Assembly: GCF_024298965.1 (NCBI RefSeq)
Contig: NZ_CP085193.1
Span: 5,084,001 to 5,148,000 of the forward strand
Length of the DNA stretch: 64,000 bases
Source: Streptomyces rapamycinicus NRRL 5491
GTDB lineage: Bacteria; Actinomycetota; Actinomycetes; Streptomycetales; Streptomycetaceae
Reading direction: 5' to 3'
A model generated the notes under the pieces. It worked only from the letters and a program-made list of their open reading frames with translations. It did no database searches and was not told where the DNA came from. Below, in pieces: positions 7,517 to 16,443 of the stretch (the stretch's first letter is position 1; each line of letters starts with the position of its first letter). The position numbers were made by a program, and so were the translations under genes.

Positions 7517-8578
7517 GTGATGATCGAGACGGTCTTCCGCTGCGAGGATCTGCCCAGAGCGGATCGGTTCGACTTCTGGCGCGAGCAGATGGCGCAGCTC
7601 ATGGCGCCGATGGAGATGACCAGCGACCACACCTGGGACTTCCGGGGCGAGGTGCGCATCCTCGAGTTCGGCGCCGCCTCCGTATGGCCCACGAAGTTCC
7701 GCGAGATGGACTTCCGGCGGACGCCCAAGCTCATCCGGCAGTCCGACCCCGAGCTGTACCACTTCTCGTTCATCCAGGAGGGAAACCTCCAGGTCTCCCA
7801 GTCCCGCCAGGAGTCCGCGCACAGGGCGGAGGGCCTCTATGTCGTCGACACCTCACGGCCGTTCGACTGTCTGGCCTTCGGCGGCCCTCCCGCGGGCGTG
7901 GGCCTGGAGATCCCCAAAGCGCTGATCCCGGTCCCCCACGACCGGATCGACAGGCTGCTCGCCCGGCCCATCCCGGCGCGCGAAGGGGTGGGCGCCCTGC
8001 TGACGGGGTTCCTCACCCGGCTCGCGGCGGACCGCTCCTTACGCCCTTCCGACGGGCCGCGCCTGGGAACCGTGCTGATCGACCTGGCGGCCGCGTTGCT
8101 CGCCCAGGCGGTCGAGGCCGACGACGCGCTGCCGCCCGAGACCCACCGGCACACCCTCGCCCTGCGGGTGCAGAGCTTCATCCTGCGGAACCTGTCCGAC
8201 CCGGAGCTGTCACCGGCCACCATCGCCGCCGCGCACCACATCTCCGTCGGCTATCTGCACCGCCTCTTCCGGGCCCGCGACACCACGGTCTCCGCGTGGA
8301 TCCGGCAACAGCGGCTGGACCGCGTCCGGCGCGACCTCACCGATCCCGGTCTGCTCACGGTCCGCATCCATGAACTCGCCGCGCGCTGGGGCTTCGCCCA
8401 CCCCGCCGTCTTCAGCCGCGCCTTCCGCGCCGCCTACGGGATGCCGCCCAGCGACTACCGCCATCTGGCGCTTGTGTCCAGCCCGCTCGTGTCCCGCGCG
8501 CCGGGCGCTACCCCGCGACGCCCGGTGCGCAGGGACACCCGGCCCTCCGCGCCGCCCACGGCCCCTGTCACGTCGTAG
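7517..8578 (+). CDS. AraC family transcriptional regulator
   Basis: The 353-residue protein has an N-terminal AraC-binding-like region (FDFWREQMAQLMAPMEM, residues ~1-190, the type in which a ~170-residue domain precedes the helix-turn-helix). The C-terminal two-helix AraC DNA-binding domain covers roughly residues 210-320, with HHISVGYLHRLFRARDTTVSAWIRQQRLDR and WGFAHPAVFSRAFRAAYGMPPSDYR. The start is GTG at 7517 or the adjacent ATG at 7520; the upstream site (agagggg) is weak. The leader holds imperfect ~13-bp GGCACnnnnAAGG-like repeats (7440-7510). It is divergent from the LLM/SDR unit and could respond to a pathway compound. Confidence 0.85.
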   Translation: MMIETVFRCEDLPRADRFDFWREQMAQLMAPMEMTSDHTWDFRGEVRILEFGAASVWPTKFREMDFRRTPKLIRQSDPELYHFSFIQEGNLQVSQSRQESAHRAEGLYVVDTSRPFDCLAFGGPPAGVGLEIPKALIPVPHDRIDRLLARPIPAREGVGALLTGFLTRLAADRSLRPSDGPRLGTVLIDLAAALLAQAVEADDALPPETHRHTLALRVQSFILRNLSDPELSPATIAAAHHISVGYLHRLFRARDTTVSAWIRQQRLDRVRRDLTDPGLLTVRIHELAARWGFAHPAVFSRAFRAAYGMPPSDYRHLALVSSPLVSRAPGATPRRPVRRDTRPSAPPTAPVTS

Positions 8579-8715
8579 GGGGTGGGTGACGGCGTGGGGA
8601 GGCGGGAGGGCCGATATGCCCCACAGCCTGCCGGACGGTCCGGGGGTTGTCATTGACCGGCAGTGACCGCTTTCTTGCTCCTCCGTGACCAGGACGACGG
8701 TGCCGAAGCCAACCG

Positions 8716-9945
8716 CTACGCCCCCGGCGCCCCCGCCCAGAGCCCGTCCGCCGTGAGCCCCAGCAGTTCGATCGCGTTGCCGCGCACGATCCGCTCCACG
8801 ACGTCCGGCGCCAGATGCCCCATCTGCGCCTCACCGACCTCCCGCGACTTGGGCCAGGTGGAGTCCGAGTGCGGATAGTCCGTCTCGTACAGCACGTTGC
8901 CGACTCCGATGGCGTCGAGGTTGCGCAGCCCGAAGGCGTCGTCGAAGAAGCAGCCGTAGACATGCTCGGTGAACAGCTCGGACGGCGGGCGCAGCACCTT
9001 GTCGGCCACTCCGCCCCAGCCCCGGTTCTCCTCCCACACCACGTCGGCGCGCTCGAGGATGTAGGGGATCCAGCCGATCTGCCCCTCCGCGTACATCACC
9101 TTCAGGTTCGGGAAGCGCTCGAACTTCCCGCTCATCAGCCAGTCGACCATCGAGAAGCAGCAGTTGGCGAAGGTGATCGTGGAGCCGACCGCGGGGGGCG
9201 CGTCCGCGGAGGTCGAGGGCATCCTCGAGGAGGAGCCGATGTGCATCGCGATGACCGTGCCGGTCTCGTCGCAGGCGGCCAGGAGCGGGTCCCAGTCGTC
9301 GGTGTGGATCGAGGGCAGCCCCAGGTTCGGCGGGATCTCCGAGAAGCAGACGGCCCGCACCCCGCGCGCCGCGTTCCGCCGCACCTCGGCGGCGGCCAGC
9401 TCGGCGTCCCACAGCGGGATGATGATCAGCGGGATCAGCCGGCCCCGGGCCTCGGGGCCGCACCACTCCTCCACCATCCAGTCGTTGTACGCCCGGACCC
9501 CGAGCAGCCCCAGCTCGCGGTCGGCGGCCTCGGTGAAGGTCTGCCCGCAGAAGCGGGGGAAGGTCGGGAAGCAGAGCGCGGACTGGACGTGGTTGACGTC
9601 CATGTCCGCGAGCCGGTCCGGCACCGAGAACGAGCCGGGCCGCATCTGCTCGTAGGTGATGGCCTCCAGCTTGACCTCGTCCCGGTCGTAGCCGACGGCG
9701 GTGTCCAACCGGGTCAGCGGCCGGTGCAGTTCCTCGTACACCCACCAGTCCGCGAGCGGCCCGTCGTCCCCGGGCGCCCCCATCTTCGGGGCGAACTTGC
9801 CGCCGATGAAGGTCATCTCCTTCAGCGGCGCCCGGACGATGCGCGGCCCGCTGTCGCGGTACTTCGACGGGAGCCGGTCCCGCCAGACGTGAGGGGGCTC
9901 AACCGTGTGGTCGTCCACCGAGATTATCTTCGGGAAGCTCTCCAT
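8716..9945 (-). CDS. amidohydrolase family protein (amidohydrolase 2, TIM barrel)
   Basis: The 409-residue product belongs to the ACMSD-like amidohydrolase-2 family. ISVDDHTVEPPHVW near the N-terminus corresponds to the DxH/E metal motif. AMHIGSSS, MYAEGQIGWIPYILERAD and the late YETDYPHSDSTWP complete the ligand set. Members decarboxylate or hydrolyse carbonyl and ring intermediates and recur in steroid- and aromatic-type clusters of actinobacteria. The ATG at 9945 (MESFPKIISVDDH) is chosen: TACCGT lies six bases before it with no ribosome-binding site, consistent with a leaderless mRNA. The regulon palindrome ends 20 bp upstream. Confidence 0.85.
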   Translation of the reverse strand: MESFPKIISVDDHTVEPPHVWRDRLPSKYRDSGPRIVRAPLKEMTFIGGKFAPKMGAPGDDGPLADWWVYEELHRPLTRLDTAVGYDRDEVKLEAITYEQMRPGSFSVPDRLADMDVNHVQSALCFPTFPRFCGQTFTEAADRELGLLGVRAYNDWMVEEWCGPEARGRLIPLIIIPLWDAELAAAEVRRNAARGVRAVCFSEIPPNLGLPSIHTDDWDPLLAACDETGTVIAMHIGSSSRMPSTSADAPPAVGSTITFANCCFSMVDWLMSGKFERFPNLKVMYAEGQIGWIPYILERADVVWEENRGWGGVADKVLRPPSELFTEHVYGCFFDDAFGLRNLDAIGVGNVLYETDYPHSDSTWPKSREVGEAQMGHLAPDVVERIVRGNAIELLGLTADGLWAGAPGA

Positions 9946-9964
9946 GACTGCACGGTAGCGCCGA

Positions 9965-9981
9965 TCTGACGGATCGTCAGC
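9965..9981. promoter_or_regulatory. 17-bp regulon palindrome, site 3
   Basis: TCTGACG-GAT-CGTCAGC has one arm mismatch. It sits just upstream of the presumed -10 element (TACCGT on the minus strand) of the leaderless amidohydrolase gene, a position suited to repression. Confidence 0.75.
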
Positions 9982-10102
9982 TATGCGTGCGCCTCCCGGG
10001 ATGTTCGACGGACGACCCGGACACGTCGCACTCTTTGCTGACGTACGGGCCGCGGGCACGGCAGACTGGCCGTACAGCGAGGAAGCACGTGCGGGGGGCA
10101 CC

Positions 10103-12562
10103 ATGGCCGGCGACGAGCGCCTGGGGCGGCAGGAATGTTCCACCGGTTCCGTACCGGACCGGTCCCGGCACGGTGAAGAGGCGAGCCTGGCCCTCGGCGA
10201 GGATGCGGACTCCGCCCTCGGCCGGACCCGGCTCGAACTGGGGTTGGAGGGCGGCTACCGCGCCGATGTCGTCCGCGAGCGCCGGCCGCACGCCCCCGCG
10301 CGGCCCGCCACCGCGCTCTCCCGGCCCACCGGCGCCAGCCGCCCGCGACACCCCATGGCCGACACAACCGTCGTGCGCCCCGCACAGCTGCCCGCGGCGG
10401 TGGCGGACTTCACCGGCCGCGAGGACCTCGTACGGGAGCTGAACGACCGGCTCGCGACCTCCGCCGACCGGCCGGCCGCCATCGCGATCGCCGGTATCGG
10501 AGGCATCGGCAAGACCGCCCTGGCCGTTCACCTCGCGCACACCGCCCGCCACCGCTTCCCCGACGGCCAGCTCTACGTAGACCTCGGCGGCGCGGGCACC
10601 TCCCCCGCCGACCCCGAGACCGTGCTCGGCGCCTTCCTGCGCTCACTCGGCACCTCCGACGCCGCCATTCCGGACGGCACCGAGGAGCGCGCCGCGCTCT
10701 ACCGCGCGTGTCTCGAGGGCCGCCGCGTCCTCGTCCTCCTGGACAACGCCCGCGACGCCGCTCAGGTCCGGCCGCTGCTCCCCGACGACGGCGCACCGGA
10801 CTGCGTCGCGCTGATCACCAGTCGCACCCATATGTCCGACCTGGACCGCGCCCACCCGGTCGACCTGGACGCGATGAGCCCGCCGGAGGCGTTCGCCCTG
10901 TTCGCACTGATCGTGGGCCAGGAGCGGGCGACCGTGGAACGTGCCGAGGTCATGGACGTGGTGGCGTCCTGCTCCTATCTCCCGCTCGCGATCCGCATAG
11001 CGGCCTCCCGGCTCGCCTCCCGCCGCACCTGGACCGTCTCCGTCCTCGCCCGCAAACTCGCCGACGAGCGCCGGCGGCTGGACGAACTGCGGGCCGGGGA
11101 TCTGGCGGTCAAGGCGACCTTCGAACTCGGCTACGGACAGCTCGACCCGGCTCAGGCCCGCGCCTTCCGGCTGCTGGGCCTGGCCGGCGGCCCGGACATC
11201 TCCCTGTCGGCCGCGGGCGCGGTGCTCGGCCTCGACGCCGCGGAGACCGGCCGGCTTCTCACCTCCCTCGTGGACATCTCGCTGCTGGAGTCCGCCGTAC
11301 CGGGGCGCTACCGCTTCCATGACCTCGTACGGCTCTACGCACGGGCATGCGCGGAGCGGGAGCGGCGGGCGGCGGCGGAGCGCGAGGAGGCGCTGTCCCG
11401 GCTGCTGGACTTCTACCTGGCGACGGCGGCGCGGGTGTACGCCCTGGAGCGGCCCGGGGACCGCATGGTCGAGCACCTGGAGCCCACCGGCCATCCGGGA
11501 CTGCTCTTCGAGACCTCGAAAGCCGCCCTGGACTGGCTCTTCGCGGAGGCCGACTGCCTGCTCGCCTGCGTGCCCAAGTGCACCGGGGAGAGCACCCGCC
11601 GCCGCACCGGGGACCTGCTGCTGGGCGCGCTGGACCTCGCCGAGTCCGGTGCCCGGCCGCGGCAGTACGAGACGGTGGCGCAGGTGGTCTGCGACGCCGC
11701 CCACGCCGCCGGGGATTCCCGTACCGAGGCCCGCGCCCGCTCGGCACTGGGCCATCTGTACAGCTTCACGGGCCGATACGGCCACGCCGAGCGGGAGCTG
11801 CGCCGCGCGCTGGAGCTGGACGGCGACGATCCGGTGGTGGCCAGCCGCGCCTCCAATCAGCTCGGCATCGTGGCCAACGGGCTGGGGCGGCACGAAGACG
11901 CCGAGAGGTACCTCGGACAGGCGCTCGAGGCGTTCCGCGCCGATGCCAACGAGGCGGGTGAGGCGAGCGCCCTGGCCAATCTCTCCCGGCTGCACGTGAG
12001 CCGGGGCCGCACCCGGACCGGTGTGGAACTGGCCGAGCAGGGGCTCGCCATCTACCGCAGGCTCGGCGCCCCCCTGCGGCTCGCCAACGGGATGTACACC
12101 GTCGGCATCGCGCTGACGCGCGCCCACCGCCTGGAGGAGGCATCCGTTCACCTCACCGAAGCGCTCGATCTCTTTCACGAAGCCCGTCAGCCGCTGTGGG
12201 AAGGCATGGCCCATTTCCGGCTGGCCGAAATGCATCTGGTAGCGCAGCGCCCCTCAGAAGCGGTGGCCCACGCCGAACAGTCCCTCGCCCTGGGCGGTCT
12301 CGGCGGCGAGTGGCGGCGCTTCTCCTTTCTCACCGTTCTGGCGAAGGCCCTGATGGCGGCCGGGCAGCGGACCCGGGCCCAGGACTGCTGGACGCAGGCA
12401 CGGGCCCTCCGGGAACGGCTGGGCTCACCCGAGCCCGAGGAGGTACGGCAGCTGCTGTCCACATCGGCGCCGGATCTCCCGGCGGCCACGGATCCGTATA
12501 CCGGCCATCGCGACGCGTACGGAGTCGGCCCTCCGATGACCGAAAGCGACCCCTGGATCTGA
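10103..12562 (+). CDS. AfsR-like NB-ARC/TPR protein lacking the SARP DNA-binding half
   Basis: The 819-residue product is a paralogue of the next gene. Residues from about 92 (VVRPAQLPAAVADFTGRE) onward align throughout with its NB-ARC ATPase and TPR regions. The Walker A motif GIGGIGKT is at residues 131-138, and VLVLLDNARDA serves as Walker B. The C-terminal third carries TPR-like helices (SALGHLYSFTGRYGHAEREL). What is missing is the winged-helix plus BTAD half; about 90 unrecognised residues replace it. The ATG at 10103 is preferred because MAGDE and its upstream region match the start (MAGEK) and leader of the next gene; the frame is open from 9983. It may be a partner or inhibitor of the full-length protein. 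Confidence 0.85.
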   Translation: MAGDERLGRQECSTGSVPDRSRHGEEASLALGEDADSALGRTRLELGLEGGYRADVVRERRPHAPARPATALSRPTGASRPRHPMADTTVVRPAQLPAAVADFTGREDLVRELNDRLATSADRPAAIAIAGIGGIGKTALAVHLAHTARHRFPDGQLYVDLGGAGTSPADPETVLGAFLRSLGTSDAAIPDGTEERAALYRACLEGRRVLVLLDNARDAAQVRPLLPDDGAPDCVALITSRTHMSDLDRAHPVDLDAMSPPEAFALFALIVGQERATVERAEVMDVVASCSYLPLAIRIAASRLASRRTWTVSVLARKLADERRRLDELRAGDLAVKATFELGYGQLDPAQARAFRLLGLAGGPDISLSAAGAVLGLDAAETGRLLTSLVDISLLESAVPGRYRFHDLVRLYARACAERERRAAAEREEALSRLLDFYLATAARVYALERPGDRMVEHLEPTGHPGLLFETSKAALDWLFAEADCLLACVPKCTGESTRRRTGDLLLGALDLAESGARPRQYETVAQVVCDAAHAAGDSRTEARARSALGHLYSFTGRYGHAERELRRALELDGDDPVVASRASNQLGIVANGLGRHEDAERYLGQALEAFRADANEAGEASALANLSRLHVSRGRTRTGVELAEQGLAIYRRLGAPLRLANGMYTVGIALTRAHRLEEASVHLTEALDLFHEARQPLWEGMAHFRLAEMHLVAQRPSEAVAHAEQSLALGGLGGEWRRFSFLTVLAKALMAAGQRTRAQDCWTQARALRERLGSPEPEEVRQLLSTSAPDLPAATDPYTGHRDAYGVGPPMTESDPWI

Positions 12563-12691
12563 CGGTGCGTCGGCATTCCGAGGGCTGTGAAGTGTGGCAG
12601 GCCTTGTGGAGAGGTCCGGCCCCTACTGACGTGAGGGGTATCGGCAAGGCAAACTGGCCCGTGCAACTGGGAGCAGAGGCAGGGGGAGACC

Positions 12692-15616
12692 ATGGCCGGC
12701 GAGAAGGAGCGGGCACAGGAGCAGCCCTTGCGCTTCACCGTGCTCGGACCGGTACGGGCCTGGCGGGGCGAGGAACAGGTGAGCACCGGATCACCACAGC
12801 AAAGAGCCCTGCTCACCGCTCTCTTGCTGCGCGGTGGGCGCACCGCCACCGCCCCCGAGCTCATCGACGCCCTGTGGGGCGACGACCCGCCGGACGCCGC
12901 CATCGCGGCGCTGCGCACCTACGCCTCCCGGCTGCGCAAGGCCTTCACCCCGCAATCGGCCGTCCTGGTCAGCGAGTCGGGTGGGTACGCGGTCCAGGTG
13001 GGCCTCGGGGCCCTGGACACCGACGTGGCCGAGCGCCTGGTGGCGGAGGCGGAGAAGGCACGGCACTCGGGCGACCGGCCGCGGGCCCATGAGCTCATCG
13101 GCCAGGCGCTGGGCCTCTGGGACGGTGAAGCCCTGGCCGGAGTGCCGGGGCCCTACGCCGTGACCCAGCGCGCCCGGCTGTCGGAGTGGCATCTGGTCCT
13201 CACCGAGACCAGGCTCGATCTCGATCTGGAGCTGGGCCACCACACCGACGCGGTCTCCGAACTCACCGCCCTCACCGCCGCCCATCCGCTCCGGGAGCGG
13301 CTGCGCGAGCTGCTGATGCTGGCGCTCTACCGCAGCGGCCGGCAGGCCGAGGCGCTGGCCGTGTACAACGACACCCGGCGGCTGCTCGCCGAGGATCTCG
13401 GCGTGGACCCCTGCCCGGAACTCTCCGAGCTGCATCAGCGCATTCTGCAGGCGGATGCCGAGCTGGCCGCCCCGGTGGACGACCGCGCCCACGCGGGGCC
13501 CAGCTTCGTACGGCCGGCCCAGCTTCCCGCGACGGTGGCCGACTTCACCGGCCGTGTCGCCTTTGTCGACGAGCTGAGCGATCAGCTCGCCACCGCCGAG
13601 GGGCGTGTCATGGCCGTGTCAGCCGTGGCCGGAATCGGAGGTGTCGGCAAGACGACGCTCGCCGTACACGTAGCCCACGCGGCCCGCCATCAATTCCCCG
13701 ACGGCCAGCTCTACGTCGACCTTCAGGGCGCGGGCCCGGTACCGGCGGAGCCCAACTCGGTCCTGGGCGCCTTCCTGCGCGCCCTCGGCACCCCGGACAA
13801 CGCGATCCCCGAGGGCGTCCAGGAGCGTGCCGCGCTCTACCGCTCGATGCTGGACGGCCGCCGGGTGCTCACACTGCTCGACAACGCACGCGACGCCGCA
13901 CAGGTACGGCCGCTGCTGCCCGGTACGGAGGGCTGCGCCGCGCTGATCACCAGCCGGACCCGGATGGTCGACCTGGAGGGCGCCCACCTGGTCGACCTGG
14001 ACGTGATGAGCCCGGAGGAGGCTCTCGCCCTCTTCACGCGGATAGTGGGCGAGGAGCGTGTCATCAGCGAGCGCGACGCGGCCATGGACGTGGTGGCGGC
14101 GTGCGGCTTCCTCCCGCTGGCCATCCGGATCGCGGCCTCCCGGCTGGCCTCGCGCCGCACCTGGACCGTCTCCACGCTGGCGCACAAGCTCGCCAACCAG
14201 CGCCGCCGGCTGGACGAGCTGCGGGCGGGCGACCTGGCCGTGCGGGCCACCTTCGAGCTGGGCTACGGCCAGTTGGAGCCGTCACAGGCCCGGGCGTTCC
14301 GGCTGCTGGGGCTCGCGGACGGCCCCGACATCTCGCTCGCCGCGGCGGCCGTCGTCCTGGACATGGACACCCTCGACGCCGAGGAGCTCCTGGAGTCCCT
14401 GGTCGACGCCTCCCTGCTGGAGTCGGCGGCACCCGGCCGCTACCGCTACCACGACCTCGTACGTCTCTACGCGCGTGACTGCGCCGAGCGGCACCAGTCG
14501 GCGGCGGACCGCGAGGCGGCACTCTCCCGGCTGCTGGACTTCTACCTCGCCACGGCCGCCCGGGTGTACGCCATGGAGCGGCCCGGCGACCGCCTGGGCG
14601 ACCACCTGGCCCCCGCCAGCCACCCCGGCCTGGTCTTCCCACATCAGGACGCCGCTCTGGACTGGCTGTTCACCGAGGCGGACTGCCTGCTGGCCTGCAC
14701 CCAGCAAGCCGCCTCGGGCAGCACCCTGGGCCGGGCGGCGGATCTGCTGCTCGCCGCGATGGACCTCGCCGAGTCCGGCGCCAACGCCCCCCGCTACGAG
14801 GCCGTCGCCCGCGTCGTCAGCGGAACGGCACACACGGTCGGCGACACCCGGGCCGAGGGCCGGGCGCGTACCTGCCTCGCCAAGGTGCGCAACCTCACCG
14901 GCCGGCTCGAGGAGGCCGACGCGGAGGCGGAACGCGCCCTGGCCCTGGGCTCCGCGGTCAAGGACCATGTCACGATGGGGCGCGCCCTCACCGAGCGCGG
15001 CATCATCGCGCATCTCAGCCGCACCCGCTGGGATGACGCGGAGCGGCATTTCCTCCGCGCCGTCGACGCCTACCGGGCCGTGGACGACCAGCCCGGAGAG
15101 GCCAGCGCGCTGTGCAACCTCTCCCGCGCGTATGTGGAGATGGGCCGCATCGACAGCGCCGTGGACCTGGCCCGGCAGGGCGTGCGGATCTACGGGAGCC
15201 TGGGGCGCACCCTGCGCCTGGCCAACGGTAAGTACGCGCTCGGTATCGCCCTGACCGGGGCCGGGAGCCTCACTCAGGCGCTCGAACAGCTCACCGAGGC
15301 CCTCGGCCTGTTCCGTGAGCACCGCCAGCCGCTCTGGGAGGGCATGACCCACCAGCGGCTGGCCGAGGCGCACCTGTCGATCGGGCGCCCCGCGGAGGCC
15401 GCCACCCACGCCGAACAGGCTCTCGCCCTGCGGGGCATCGGGGGCGAGTGGCGCCGGGCCATCGTGCTGACCCTGCTCGGCAAAGCGCTGCTGGAGCTCG
15501 GCCAGAACGAGCGCGCGGACGCCTGCTGGCGTGAGGCGCTCTCGATCCACCAGCGGCTGGGGACGCCTGAGGCGGAGGAAGTCCGCAGGCTTCTGGCCCC
15601 CGCGGCCGCCGCATAA
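12692..15616 (+). CDS. AfsR/SARP family transcriptional regulator
   Basis: The 974-residue protein has the full AfsR layout. An OmpR-like winged helix covers about residues 10-100 (LRFTVLGPVRAWRG, then PQQRALLTALLL and ALRTYASRLRKAF). A BTAD domain follows (about 105-255), then an NB-ARC ATPase with Walker A GIGGVGKT at 314-321 and a C-terminal TPR array. In Streptomyces, AfsR is phosphorylated by Ser/Thr kinases and recruits RNA polymerase to the promoter of the small gene afsS. Here the next gene encodes an AfsS-like repeat protein with 11-bp-spaced direct repeats in front, so the pair copies that arrangement. Whether this is the AfsR orthologue or a paralogue cannot be settled here. Confidence 0.9.
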   Translation: MAGEKERAQEQPLRFTVLGPVRAWRGEEQVSTGSPQQRALLTALLLRGGRTATAPELIDALWGDDPPDAAIAALRTYASRLRKAFTPQSAVLVSESGGYAVQVGLGALDTDVAERLVAEAEKARHSGDRPRAHELIGQALGLWDGEALAGVPGPYAVTQRARLSEWHLVLTETRLDLDLELGHHTDAVSELTALTAAHPLRERLRELLMLALYRSGRQAEALAVYNDTRRLLAEDLGVDPCPELSELHQRILQADAELAAPVDDRAHAGPSFVRPAQLPATVADFTGRVAFVDELSDQLATAEGRVMAVSAVAGIGGVGKTTLAVHVAHAARHQFPDGQLYVDLQGAGPVPAEPNSVLGAFLRALGTPDNAIPEGVQERAALYRSMLDGRRVLTLLDNARDAAQVRPLLPGTEGCAALITSRTRMVDLEGAHLVDLDVMSPEEALALFTRIVGEERVISERDAAMDVVAACGFLPLAIRIAASRLASRRTWTVSTLAHKLANQRRRLDELRAGDLAVRATFELGYGQLEPSQARAFRLLGLADGPDISLAAAAVVLDMDTLDAEELLESLVDASLLESAAPGRYRYHDLVRLYARDCAERHQSAADREAALSRLLDFYLATAARVYAMERPGDRLGDHLAPASHPGLVFPHQDAALDWLFTEADCLLACTQQAASGSTLGRAADLLLAAMDLAESGANAPRYEAVARVVSGTAHTVGDTRAEGRARTCLAKVRNLTGRLEEADAEAERALALGSAVKDHVTMGRALTERGIIAHLSRTRWDDAERHFLRAVDAYRAVDDQPGEASALCNLSRAYVEMGRIDSAVDLARQGVRIYGSLGRTLRLANGKYALGIALTGAGSLTQALEQLTEALGLFREHRQPLWEGMTHQRLAEAHLSIGRPAEAATHAEQALALRGIGGEWRRAIVLTLLGKALLELGQNERADACWREALSIHQRLGTPEAEEVRRLLAPAAAA

Positions 15617-15634
15617 CGGCGCGGCTCGCCGACC

Positions 15635-15652
15635 GTTCATCAATCGTTTATC
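15635..15652 (+). promoter_or_regulatory. SARP/PhoP-like direct repeats before the AfsS-like gene
   Basis: GTTCATC-AATC-GTTTATC is a pair of heptamers spaced 11 bp start to start, the geometry of SARP (AfsR) boxes and of Streptomyces PHO boxes (GTTCACC-type units). A possible -10 (TAGTAG, starting at about 15668) follows about 16 bp later. It is 178 bp upstream of the AfsS-like start codon, which implies a long leader. Confidence 0.5.
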
Positions 15653-15829
15653 GCCGTCCGGGAGTCTTAGTAGCGGTCGACCCGTCCCCGCGGGGGGCAG
15701 ACGGGTCGGTTGCGAGGTCACACCGTAAGGTGGACGGCCCTTTTGAGACATCCGTCCGGCGACCCACGGGGGAGTCGCCGGGCGGGTGTTAACGGCCTAT
15801 ACCGACCAAAGCATCCGATGGAGTTGATC

Positions 15830-16192
15830 GTGACAAACACGGACAAGAAGCCCCAGTCCGACACCTACCGGCCGCTTGAGGCCGACCCGGCACCCTTCTC
15901 CACTCAGGACGAGGGCCACACACCGGCACCTCCACAGGTGACCACCCAGGGCGAGGGCCACACGCCCGCGCCACCCCAGCTGATCACCCAGGGGGAGGGG
16001 CACACGCCCGCACCGCCGCAGCTGAGCACTCAGGGCGAGGGCCACACACCGGCACCACCGCAGCTGAGCCCCGCGGGCGAGGGCCACACACCCGCGCCGT
16101 CGGAGCTGAGCACCAAGGGCGAGGGGCACACGCCCGCGCCGCCGCAGCTGAGCGCCGAAGGAGAGGGTCACACACCTTCGGCGCCCCAGTAG
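15830..16192 (+). CDS. AfsS-like repeat protein, seven 14-residue repeats
   Basis: The 120-residue product has a 22-residue charged leader (MTNTDKKPQSDTYRPLEADP...) followed by exactly seven tandem 14-residue repeats to the last residue, consensus (L/V)STQGEGHTPAPPQ. Aligned as T-x3-E-x-H-T-P-x-P-P, this matches the T-x3-D-x-H-M-P-x-P-A repeat I remember for AfsS, the AfsR-controlled activator of secondary metabolism, with methionine changed to threonine. There is no signal peptide or membrane segment. GTG 15830 is chosen because ggag lies six bases upstream; an in-frame ATG at 15818 is possible. A strong terminator follows. Location after an AfsR-type gene supports the call, but AfsS has fewer repeats, so this is a divergent relative. 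Confidence 0.7.
   Translation: MTNTDKKPQSDTYRPLEADPAPFSTQDEGHTPAPPQVTTQGEGHTPAPPQLITQGEGHTPAPPQLSTQGEGHTPAPPQLSPAGEGHTPAPSELSTKGEGHTPAPPQLSAEGEGHTPSAPQ
15896..16189 (+). repeat. seven in-frame 42-bp tandem repeats
   Basis: Seven units of exactly 42 bp span codons 23-120 of the AfsS-like gene. Units 2-4 and 6 are closest; units 5 and 7 vary at the PPQ end (PSE, SAPQ). Synonymous differences between units suggest the array is old and the peptide is under selection. Confidence 0.9.
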
Positions 16193-16233
16193 ATACACAC
16201 CAAGCGTCGCCCATTTCCATGAGGTAACACCGC

Positions 16234-16280
16234 GGGGCCGATGTCGATGACGCGGAGGGGACGTCATCGACATCGGCCCC
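16234..16280. terminator. strong hairpin terminator after the AfsS-like gene
   Basis: Perfect 19-bp arms (16234-16252 and 16262-16280, GGGGCCGATGTCGATGACG on the left) with a 9-nt loop are followed by TTTGCG. It separates the AfsS-like gene from the next small gene, so the two are likely transcribed apart. Confidence 0.85.
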
Positions 16281-16389
16281 TTTGCGCGGGCCACCTCCCG
16301 TACGAGCGCCCCTCGCACCACCGGGCGCACCCCCTTTCCGCCAAGCTTCGACCAGTTCAGGCCAGATGGCCGAACACACGTACCCCTCA

Positions 16390-16418
16390 TTGTTAATTTG
16401 CAGTACAAAACAGATAAT
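16390..16418 (+). promoter_or_regulatory. sigma-70-like promoter of the small secreted protein
   Basis: TTGTTA (16390-16395), a 17-bp spacer and GATAAT (16413-16418) make a near-consensus vegetative promoter in an unusually AT-rich patch. Transcription would begin about 20 bases before the start codon. Confidence 0.6.
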
Positions 16419-16443
16419 CACCCCCCGTAACGGAGGAACCGGA

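Noticed and set aside
15830..16192. multi-core RiPP precursor reading of the repeat protein
   Set aside because: No modification enzyme, peptidase or transporter gene is nearby, and the repeats fit the AfsS pattern better.
15797..16408. antisense frame over the AfsS-like gene
   Set aside because: Its Arg/Val-rich repeats merely mirror the coding repeat on the plus strand.
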